Source: Pseudoselenomonas ruminantium
GTDB lineage: Bacteria > Bacillota > Negativicutes > Selenomonadales > Selenomonadaceae
Reading direction: 5' to 3'
Assembly (NCBI RefSeq): GCF_900142515.1
Contig: NZ_FRBC01000009.1
Coordinates: 1-64,000 of the forward strand
Length of the DNA: 64,000 nt
Every line of letters starts with the position of its first letter. The stretch's first letter is position 1. The position numbers were made by a program, and so were the translations under genes. The notes beneath the pieces are model-generated. The model was not told where the DNA came from and searched no databases. It worked only from the letters and a program-made list of their open reading frames with translations. Below, piece by piece: positions 17,487 through 24,524 of this stretch.

Positions 17487-18368
17487 TTGTTGTACTATGT
17501 TTTGAAAGCAATCAGCTTTGTGGCTTGCCTTCTGCCACGCGGTGTTTGCGAGCTGCTGGGGCTTGCCCTGGGCAATCTGGCCTGGCTGGTGATTCCCGGA
17601 AAGCGCAAGCAGCTGGCCGTGAACCAGATCAAGAAGTGTCTGGGCGCAGATGAAGCTGAAGCTGTCCGCATTGCCAAGGCCAGTACCGTGCGCTTCGGCC
17701 CCATGCTGTTTGAGGTGCTGCGCTTCCCGGTCATCAAGAAGGACCCGGAACAGTATGTGCACATCGAGGGGCTGGAAAAGATGCAGGCGGCGCTGGCAGA
17801 CGGCCGGGGCGGTGTTATCGCTGCGGCGCACAGCGGCAACTGGGAACTGCTGGGCGGAGCCTTTGCCATGGCCGGTGTCCCGTTGGTGGGCGTCGCCATG
17901 AAACAGAAGGATTCGGCAGCAGACCGGTTCATCAATGAATACCGCACCATGATTGGCATGCATATCACTTACAAGACCGGTGTGCGGGAAATGTTTGCGA
18001 TGCTGAAGAAAGGCTGGTTCATCGGCCTCATCATGGATCAGGATACGACCATCAAGGATGGAGTCATCCTGGACTTCTTTGGTCAGCCGACCAATTGCAC
18101 GCCGGGCGCGGCTTCGATGGCCCGCTTCCAGGATGTGCCCATCTTCCCATCCTTCATGCATCGGGATGAGCATGGCCGGCATACCCTGGTGATACAGGAT
18201 GCCATCTATGTGGAGAAGACCGCAGACAAGCGGGAGGATATCCGGCGCACGACCCAGATCATCAACAAGGCCATTGAGGCCCATGTGCGCAAGTATCCGG
18301 AGGAATGGTTCTGGCTGCATGACCGCTGGAAATCCCTTCGTGAGGAATATGGAACGGAACGCGAATAA
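17487..18368 (+). CDS. lpxL: LpxL/HtrB-family lipid A acyltransferase (first copy)
   Basis: This 293-residue membrane-bound acyltransferase of the LpxL/LpxM/HtrB family would place secondary acyl chains on Kdo-lipid A. An N-terminal hydrophobic segment is followed by the catalytic HX4E motif in AAHSGNWE (about residue 112) and the conserved MDQDTTIKDG block. It starts at TTG 17487 (a second TTG follows at once) behind GAGGGA, three bases after the lpxD stop. A second homolog lies at 30479 with a different sequence, so the two may add different chains. Substrate order cannot be told from sequence. Confidence 0.88.
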   Translation: MLYYVLKAISFVACLLPRGVCELLGLALGNLAWLVIPGKRKQLAVNQIKKCLGADEAEAVRIAKASTVRFGPMLFEVLRFPVIKKDPEQYVHIEGLEKMQAALADGRGGVIAAAHSGNWELLGGAFAMAGVPLVGVAMKQKDSAADRFINEYRTMIGMHITYKTGVREMFAMLKKGWFIGLIMDQDTTIKDGVILDFFGQPTNCTPGAASMARFQDVPIFPSFMHRDEHGRHTLVIQDAIYVEKTADKREDIRRTTQIINKAIEAHVRKYPEEWFWLHDRWKSLREEYGTERE

Positions 18369-18397
18369 GATATAAGGAAAGATCGGGAGGAATCGAT

Positions 18398-19225
18398 TTG
18401 CAACAGACAACTTTGGCGGCCGAAGCCCATTATACCGGTGTAGGCCTGCACTCCGGCCGTGAGGTGCACATGGTTTTGAAGCCGGCACCGGAAAATACCG
18501 GCCTGGTGTTTGTGCGCACGGATCTGGAGGACAGACCGCAGATCCATGCGACCGCGGCTAATGTCACGTCCACCATGCGGGCAACCACCGTGGAGGAAAA
18601 TGGCTGCAAGGTCTTCACCATTGAGCATTTGATGAGTGCTTTCCACGCACTCGCCATTGACAACTGCTATATCGAGATCGATGCAGAAGAACCTCCGGTG
18701 GCGGATGGCAGTTCCCTGGCCTTCTTCCGGACGATGAAGGAAGCAGGGGTGCAGGAGCAGGCAGCTGAGCGCAAGGAAATCGTGATCGACAAGGTCTATC
18801 GCATTGATGATGAGGAACATAATCGCTTTGTGATGGTCCTGCCCTATGATGGCTTCCGGGTGAGCTTCACCTCGGTGAATCCCCATAAGCTGATCGGCAT
18901 ACAGTATGAGAACTTCGAGATCACGCCGGAGCTTTATGAGCAGGAAATCGCGCCGGCCCGCACCATTGCCTATGAGAAGGAGATCGAGGCTCTGCGCAGC
19001 ATGGGATTGGGCCTCGGCGGGACGCTGGAGAGCGTGATCGTCTACAATGACGAAGGTTGGATGAATCCTTTGCACTTTGAGGACGAGCTGGTGCGGCATA
19101 AGATCCTGGATGTGATCGGTGACCTGCGTCTGGCTGGCCCCATCCGCGGTCATGTGATTGCGGTGGCGTCCGGTCATGCACTCAATACCAGTCTGGCCAA
19201 GATGCTGCAGAATAACTTAGGTTAA
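18398..19225 (+). CDS. lpxC: UDP-3-O-acyl-N-acetylglucosamine deacetylase LpxC
   Basis: This 275-residue zinc deacetylase catalyses the committed step of lipid A synthesis. The first zinc ligand lies in TIEHLMSAFHA, the second half of the site in LVRHKILDVIGDL (H-x3-D pattern), and the catalytic histidine region in ASGHALN. It is slightly shorter than the 305 residues of E. coli. Translation starts at TTG 18398 behind CGGGAGG. The gene lies between lpxL and fabZ. In proteobacteria LpxC is degraded by FtsH through a C-terminal tag; the ending here (LQNNLG) is different. Confidence 0.95.
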   Translation: MQQTTLAAEAHYTGVGLHSGREVHMVLKPAPENTGLVFVRTDLEDRPQIHATAANVTSTMRATTVEENGCKVFTIEHLMSAFHALAIDNCYIEIDAEEPPVADGSSLAFFRTMKEAGVQEQAAERKEIVIDKVYRIDDEEHNRFVMVLPYDGFRVSFTSVNPHKLIGIQYENFEITPELYEQEIAPARTIAYEKEIEALRSMGLGLGGTLESVIVYNDEGWMNPLHFEDELVRHKILDVIGDLRLAGPIRGHVIAVASGHALNTSLAKMLQNNLG

Positions 19226-19252
19226 GAGACTTAACAGGAAGAGGGAATAAAA

Positions 19253-19693
19253 ATGGTTTTGGAAATTACTGACATTATGAAGATTTTGCCCCATCGTCCG
19301 CCCATGCTGCTGGTGGACCGGATTATTGAGATTGAACCCTTCCAATCCGCTACGGGCATCAAGAATATCACCATGAATGAGCCGCAGTTTGCCGGCCATT
19401 TCCCGGGGCATCCCATCATGCCCGGTGTGCTGATCCTGGAGGCAATGGCTCAGGTCGGCGGCGTGGCCATGCTTTATCCGGAAGAACACCGCGGCAAGAT
19501 TGCCATGTTCGGCGGCATGGAGAACATCAAGTTCAAGCGCCCGGTAGTCCCTGGCGACCAGCTCGTGACCAAGGCGCATATCGTGAAAGTGCGCGGGGAT
19601 TTCGGCGTGCTGCACTGTGATGGTTACGTGGACGACCAGCTGGTGGCATCGGCTGACTTTAAGTTTGCCATGAAAAAAGAAGAAAATATGTGA
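19253..19693 (+). CDS. fabZ: 3-hydroxyacyl-ACP dehydratase FabZ
   Basis: This 146-residue hot-dog-fold dehydratase acts in fatty acid elongation. The active-site histidine is in GHFPGHPIMPGV, and the glutamate is in LILEAMAQ. It competes with the lipid A enzymes for 3-hydroxyacyl-ACP, which is why it is so often placed beside lpxA and lpxC. Here it lies between lpxC and lpxA in the order found in many Gram-negatives. Length is normal. Confidence 0.95.
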   Translation: MVLEITDIMKILPHRPPMLLVDRIIEIEPFQSATGIKNITMNEPQFAGHFPGHPIMPGVLILEAMAQVGGVAMLYPEEHRGKIAMFGGMENIKFKRPVVPGDQLVTKAHIVKVRGDFGVLHCDGYVDDQLVASADFKFAMKKEENM

Positions 19694-19814
19694 TGTTAGC
19701 TTGAAATATAACGATAATCTTTGTTCAACTCAGATAACGCCTGGATTTGCTGTCAGAGAATGTGAGAGAATTAGAGGTCAATTTGGGAGTATTTAGAAAG
19801 ACAGAGCAAAGAAG

Positions 19815-19844
19815 CTGTCAGAGGTTGAAGCTGACAGAGTTTTT
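19815..19844 (+). terminator. Terminator-like hairpin before lpxA
   Basis: CTGTCAG (19815-19821) and CTGACAG (19831-19837) pair perfectly across a nine-base loop and are followed by AGTTTTT. The T-run touches the lpxA ribosome binding site AAGGAG. It lies in a 165-base gap, long for this operon. It could weaken or regulate transcription between fabZ and lpxA. Confidence 0.55.
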
Positions 19845-19860
19845 ATAAGGAGTTGTAGAG

Positions 19861-20679
19861 ATGAGCATGGAAACCATTAGTGCGCAAGCACAGATACACC
19901 CCACGGCAATCGTTGAAGATGGTGCCAGGATTGCTGCCGGCGTCAAGATCGGTCCCTATAGCGTGATTGGCCCCAACGTGGAGATTGATGAGGGCACGGT
20001 CATTGGCCCGCATGTAGTCGTTACCGGCTGGACGAAGATCGGCAAGGAGTGCCATATATTCCAGGGCGCTTCCATCGGTGAAGAACCGCAGGATCTGAAG
20101 TTCAAAGGTGAGAAGAGCTATACTTCCATCGGTGACCGCACGGTCATCCGCGAGGGTGCTACGGTGCATCGGGCTACCGGTGAAGGCGAAGAGACTCGTA
20201 TCGGCAACGATTGCCTGCTGATGGCGCTGACGCATGTGGCACATAACTGCGTGATCGGCAACCGGGTCATCATGTCCAACCTGGCCAGCCTGGCTGGCCA
20301 TGCCGTGGTGGAAGACCGGGCTGTGATCGGCGGCATGACGGGCGTCCATCAGTTCGTCAAGATTGGCCGCAATGCCATGATCGGTGGCATGAGCCGCCTC
20401 GTGCAGGACGTTGTGCCCTTCACCATTGTGGCTGGCCAGCCGGCCAAGGTGGCAGGTCTCAACAGCGTGGGCATCTCCCGCGCTGGCATTGAAGTGGCTT
20501 CCCGCCGCAGCCTGAAACAGGCTTATCGGATTCTCTACCGCTCGGGCCTGAGCCTGCAGAAAGCGGTGGAAATCATCGAACAGGAAGTTCCTTCCTGTGA
20601 GGAAGTGGATCACCTGCTGCGTTTCCTGCGCAATGCGGATCGCGGCATCTGCCGGGAACGCCGGGACGACAGAGATTGA
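19861..20679 (+). CDS. lpxA: UDP-N-acetylglucosamine acyltransferase LpxA
   Basis: This 272-residue enzyme catalyses the first step of lipid A synthesis, transferring a 3-hydroxyacyl chain to UDP-GlcNAc. Hexapeptide repeats run from about residue 12 to 190 (IGPYSVIGPNVEIDEGTVIG). The catalytic histidine lies in MALTHVAHNCVIG, and a helical C-terminal domain follows. Length is close to the 262 residues of E. coli. The ribosome binding site is AAGGAG. The acyl-chain ruler residues cannot be assigned by eye. Confidence 0.95.
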   Translation: MSMETISAQAQIHPTAIVEDGARIAAGVKIGPYSVIGPNVEIDEGTVIGPHVVVTGWTKIGKECHIFQGASIGEEPQDLKFKGEKSYTSIGDRTVIREGATVHRATGEGEETRIGNDCLLMALTHVAHNCVIGNRVIMSNLASLAGHAVVEDRAVIGGMTGVHQFVKIGRNAMIGGMSRLVQDVVPFTIVAGQPAKVAGLNSVGISRAGIEVASRRSLKQAYRILYRSGLSLQKAVEIIEQEVPSCEEVDHLLRFLRNADRGICRERRDDRD

Positions 20680-20715
20680 TTTTTTAGCAAGAAATAGGAG
20701 CTGTGGAGGTTTGTA

Positions 20716-21519
20716 ATGGAGCGGATTGGACTTTTGGCAGGGATTGGAGCCCTGCCGGTGGAGATTGCCCGGGCGGCCAAGGAACTGGGTTATGAGGTTT
20801 ATGCCGTGGCGCTCCTGCCGGACACAGACCAGCGCCTGAGAGATTTTGCCGATGATTATCAGGAAATCCATGTGATGAAAGTGGGCAAGATCCTCAAGCA
20901 TCTGAAGAAGAACGATATCCATAAAGTCACCATGATTGGCAAGGTCACCAAGGAGGTGCTCTTTGCCAAGAAGACGCTGCCGGATCTCAAGGCCATGCAG
21001 ATCCTCATGCGGGTGCCGGATCGGAAAGACGATACGATCATGCTGGCCATCATTGATGAGCTCAGGAAGATCGATGTGGAGGTTTTCGATCAGACGGAAC
21101 TCATCCGGAAACTGATGCCGGGCAAGGGCGTGCTCACGAAGCGTCAGCCGACGGAGGCTGAGCGCAAGGACATGGAGTTCGGCTTCCGGATGGCCAAGGA
21201 GATTGGCCGCATGGATGTCGGGCAGACGGTAGTGGTCAAGGATATGGCTGTCATGGCCCTCGAGGCTATCGAGGGAACGGATGCCTGCATCCTGCGGGGC
21301 GGCAAGCTGGCGGGCGGCGGCGCTGTGGTGGCCAAGGTGGCCAAGCCTGAGCAGGACAGCCGCTTTGATGTACCTACGGTGGGGCTGAAAACCATGCAGA
21401 TGATGGTGGAAGTCAAGGCCAAAGCCCTGGTCATGGAGGCGGATGCCACGCTTTTTGTCGAGCGGGACGAGGTCATCGCCCTGGCCGAGGCCAACGATAT
21501 TACGATTGTGGCAATGTAG
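20716..21519 (+). CDS. lpxI: UDP-2,3-diacylglucosamine pyrophosphatase LpxI
   Basis: This 267-residue protein of the DUF1009/LpxI family cleaves UDP-2,3-diacylglucosamine to lipid X. It replaces the unrelated LpxH of gamma-proteobacteria. The N-terminal half begins with a Rossmann-like IGLLAGIGALPVEIARAAK. The C-terminal half holds the conserved VVKDMAVMALEAIEGTDACI, GGGAVVAKVAKP and DVPTVG blocks. No lpxH is visible in the window, so this fills the step between LpxD and LpxB. It is followed by a hairpin at 21527. Confidence 0.92.
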   Translation: MERIGLLAGIGALPVEIARAAKELGYEVYAVALLPDTDQRLRDFADDYQEIHVMKVGKILKHLKKNDIHKVTMIGKVTKEVLFAKKTLPDLKAMQILMRVPDRKDDTIMLAIIDELRKIDVEVFDQTELIRKLMPGKGVLTKRQPTEAERKDMEFGFRMAKEIGRMDVGQTVVVKDMAVMALEAIEGTDACILRGGKLAGGGAVVAKVAKPEQDSRFDVPTVGLKTMQMMVEVKAKALVMEADATLFVERDEVIALAEANDITIVAM

Positions 21520-21526
21520 TGAGAAG

Positions 21527-21570
21527 AACACGTCGGGGATGCAAAAAAATGTGTGCTCGGCGTGTTTTTA
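21527..21570 (+). terminator. Terminator hairpin after lpxI
   Basis: AACACGTCG (21527-21535) pairs with CGGCGTGTT (21558-21566), nine base pairs with one G-T, followed by a short T-run. The next promoter element starts at once, so transcription may be partly reset between lpxI and lpxB. Confidence 0.55.
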
Positions 21571-21579
21571 TGTTACAAT
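21571..21579 (+). promoter_or_regulatory. Extended -10 promoter element before lpxB
   Basis: TGTTACAAT matches the extended -10 string seen elsewhere in the window. No good -35 lies 16-18 bases upstream, so it would depend on the TGT element. The start codon of lpxB is about 40 bases downstream. Confidence 0.45.
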
Positions 21580-21617
21580 ATAGATTGGCTTAGTGTTGAA
21601 TGTAGGGAGGATCACCC

Positions 21618-22763
21618 ATGAAGATAATGCTTTCCGCTGGCGAAGTGTCGGGGGATGTGCACGGGGAAAATATTGCCAAAGCAATCCTGGCCATGGCACC
21701 GGCAACGGAACTCATCGGTTTTGGCGGCAGCCGGATGGAAGAAGCTGGCGTACGCCTGCGGCAGAACTTTGCCGATTACAACGTGATGGGAGTTTGGGAG
21801 GTACTGATCAACATCCGCCGCCTGTATAGGCTGCTGGAGGATCTGACGGCCTTCATGCGGGAAGAAAGACCGGATATGCTGGTCCTTATCGACTATCCGG
21901 ATTTCAACTGGCGGCTGGCCAGGAAGGCCAAGGCCCTGGGAATCCCCGTCTTTTCTTATATCCCGCCGTCGGCCTGGGCCTGGCGCAAGGGGCGGGCGAA
22001 GGACTGTGCGAAGATCGCCGATGAGTTCATCGCGATTTTCCCCCACGAACTGCCTGTCTATGAAGCAGCGGGAGCGAAGATATCCTTCGTGGGCAATCCG
22101 CTGGTGGATGCGGTGAAACCGGAACTGCCCCGCCAGCGGGCCCGGAAGTTCTTCCAGATGCCGGAGGACAAGACCGTGATCCTGCTCCTGCCGGGCAGCC
22201 GCAAGCAGGAAATCGAGCTGTTGCTGCCTTCGATGCTGGAAGGTGCGAAGAAATTGCTGGCGGAAAGGCCGGATACGGTCTTTTATCTGCCCGTGGCGGA
22301 GTCGGTGAGCCGGGAGCGGATCGAGGAACTGATCGCTGCCGCCGGTGTGGAGGTCTTGCTGACAGATGAGAAGCGCTACAGCCTGATGGCGGCAGCCGAT
22401 GCGGCCATGGCGACTTCGGGGACGGTGGTCATGGAGGCAGCGCTTCTAGGCCTGCCCTGCGTGGTGCTCTACCGCCTGTCTGCCTTGTCGGCGTTCATCG
22501 GCCGGCTCGTGGTCCATGTGGAGAATTTCAGCCTGCCCAATATCCTGCTGAACGAAGGGTTCCAGACGGAACTCCTGCAGGAGGAAGTCACGCCGGACAA
22601 CATCGTCCGCGAAATGCTGAAACTCTATCCTGGCGAAGAGCATCGCCGGGAAGTCACAGAAAAACTGAAACTGGCCTGCCAGAAGCTGGGCGCCCCTGGG
22701 GCTTCCGGCCGGGTGGCACAGAGGATTTTGAATGCTGCCCGGGAATTTGCGGCGGCGAAGTAA
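21618..22763 (+). CDS. lpxB: Lipid A disaccharide synthase LpxB
   Basis: This 381-residue GT19-family glycosyltransferase joins UDP-2,3-diacylglucosamine and lipid X to form the lipid A disaccharide. The opening SAGEVSGDVHGENIAKA, the PPSAWAWRKGRAK block and the nucleotide-binding LLLPGSRKQEIE block are intact, as is SGTVVMEAALLGLPCVVLYR. Length is the same as in E. coli. GGGAGG precedes the ATG. The msbA gene begins 17 bases after the stop. Confidence 0.95.
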   Translation: MKIMLSAGEVSGDVHGENIAKAILAMAPATELIGFGGSRMEEAGVRLRQNFADYNVMGVWEVLINIRRLYRLLEDLTAFMREERPDMLVLIDYPDFNWRLARKAKALGIPVFSYIPPSAWAWRKGRAKDCAKIADEFIAIFPHELPVYEAAGAKISFVGNPLVDAVKPELPRQRARKFFQMPEDKTVILLLPGSRKQEIELLLPSMLEGAKKLLAERPDTVFYLPVAESVSRERIEELIAAAGVEVLLTDEKRYSLMAAADAAMATSGTVVMEAALLGLPCVVLYRLSALSAFIGRLVVHVENFSLPNILLNEGFQTELLQEEVTPDNIVREMLKLYPGEEHRREVTEKLKLACQKLGAPGASGRVAQRILNAAREFAAAK

Positions 22764-22780
22764 TATAGAGAGGGAAATAT

Positions 22781-24520
22781 ATGAAGAATTATAAGCGGCT
22801 ATTGCAATATATCAGGCCCTATCTGAAGCGCCTGGGGCTGGCCATTGTCTGCATTGTGGTGGCAGCAGCCTGCAATCTCTACCTGCCCTGGATCATCAAG
22901 GACATGGTGGATAAGGTTCTGGCTGACCGGGATATGGTGATGCTCTACATCATCTGTGTCAGCATCGTGGTGGTATTCCTGATCCGCGGGATCTTCTATT
23001 ATGGGCAGTCCTATCTGGTTTCGTATATCGGCCAGAAGGTCGTCATTGACGTGCGGGAAGTGATGTTCCGCAAGTTCCAGCGCATGCCCATGTCGTATTT
23101 CGACAAGCATCAGACGGGTGAGACCATGAGCTACATCACCAATGATGTGGCGGCCATCCAGTCGGCGCTGGTCGATCAGCTCATCGAGATGGTGACCGAA
23201 GGTTCCATCCTCATCGGTTCCATTGTCATGATGCTTTATCTGGACTGGAAGCTTTCCCTGCTGACGCTGGTCGTTATCCCGCTGGTGGGGCAGGCCATGA
23301 AGATCTTCGGGCGGAAGCTCAAGCGCAATGGTACGGTCATTCAGGAACGCATGGCGGATATCACTTCCCTGCTGCAGGAAAGCATTTCCTCCATTCGCGT
23401 GGTGAAGTCCTTTGTGCGGGAAGAATATGAGATCAAGCGGTTCATCGACCAGAACATCCTGAACTTCCAGGCGGCTATGAAGAACGTGCAGCTCACCAGC
23501 CTGCTGACCCCGACGGTGGAATTCCTGGCGGCTGTGTCGGTTACGTTCATCGTGGGCTTCGGCGGCTATGAGGTCGTCAATGGTGAGATGACTGCCGGTG
23601 CATTGGTGGCCTTCCTGACTTATGCGGTGAACCTGGCCAATCCGGTCAAGCGTCTGGCCCGTGTCTATGGCAACCTGCAGCGGGCTATGGCTGCGGTAGA
23701 CCGTGTCTTTGAGGTCATTGATCTGCCGGAAACCATCCGCGACAAGGCAGGTGCCAAGCCGCTGCCGGAAATCACCGGTCATGTGGTGGTCAAGGATGTT
23801 ACCTTCGGCTATAAGGAAGGCATCAATGCCCTGGAGCATGTCTCGCTGGAGGTAAAACCCGGCCAGATGATTGCCTTCGTTGGCCCCAGCGGGGCGGGCA
23901 AATCCACGATGGCCAACCTGATTCCCCGTTTTTATGAGATCGGCAGCGGTTCCATTTCCATTGACGGTCAGGACATCCGTGATGTGACCGTGGCATCCCT
24001 GCGTGAACAGATCGGTATCGTGCCGCAGGAGACGATGCTGTTCTCCACCACTGTGATGGAAAACATCCGTTACGGCCGGCTGGATGCTACGGACGAAGAG
24101 GTCATCGAAGCGGCAAAGGCCGCCAATGCGGACATCTTTATCCGGGAACTGCCGCAGGGTTACGATACACCCATCGGGGAACGCGGCATGAACCTGTCCG
24201 GCGGACAGCGCCAGCGCATGGCCATTGCCCGGGCCATCCTCAAGAATCCACGCATCCTGATTCTGGACGAAGCTACGTCTGCTTTGGATACGGAAAGCGA
24301 GAAGATCGTGCAGGCTGCTCTGGATGACCTGATGGTGGGCCGCACCTCCTTTGTCATCGCGCATCGCCTGTCGACGATTTTCAACGCCGACCAGATCTAT
24401 GTCATCGATGGTGGCAAGATAAAAGAACATGGTACTCATGAGGAACTGTTGGCGAAGAATGGCCTCTACAGCCATCTCTACAACATTCAGTTCAACAAGA
24501 GTGCTTTAGAAGGGGCATAA
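22781..24520 (+). CDS. msbA: MsbA-type lipid A flippase (ABC exporter)
   Basis: This 579-residue half-transporter has six membrane segments (about residues 15-300) and a C-terminal ATPase. Walker A is GPSGAGKST, the signature is LSGGQRQRM, Walker B is ILILDEATSAL, and the switch histidine is in VIAHRLS. MsbA flips core-lipid A to the outer face of the inner membrane before Lpt extraction. Placement between lpxB and waaA supports the assignment over a drug exporter. The following gene starts four bases after the stop. Confidence 0.93.
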   Translation: MKNYKRLLQYIRPYLKRLGLAIVCIVVAAACNLYLPWIIKDMVDKVLADRDMVMLYIICVSIVVVFLIRGIFYYGQSYLVSYIGQKVVIDVREVMFRKFQRMPMSYFDKHQTGETMSYITNDVAAIQSALVDQLIEMVTEGSILIGSIVMMLYLDWKLSLLTLVVIPLVGQAMKIFGRKLKRNGTVIQERMADITSLLQESISSIRVVKSFVREEYEIKRFIDQNILNFQAAMKNVQLTSLLTPTVEFLAAVSVTFIVGFGGYEVVNGEMTAGALVAFLTYAVNLANPVKRLARVYGNLQRAMAAVDRVFEVIDLPETIRDKAGAKPLPEITGHVVVKDVTFGYKEGINALEHVSLEVKPGQMIAFVGPSGAGKSTMANLIPRFYEIGSGSISIDGQDIRDVTVASLREQIGIVPQETMLFSTTVMENIRYGRLDATDEEVIEAAKAANADIFIRELPQGYDTPIGERGMNLSGGQRQRMAIARAILKNPRILILDEATSALDTESEKIVQAALDDLMVGRTSFVIAHRLSTIFNADQIYVIDGGKIKEHGTHEELLAKNGLYSHLYNIQFNKSALEGA

Positions 24521-24524
24521 GATC

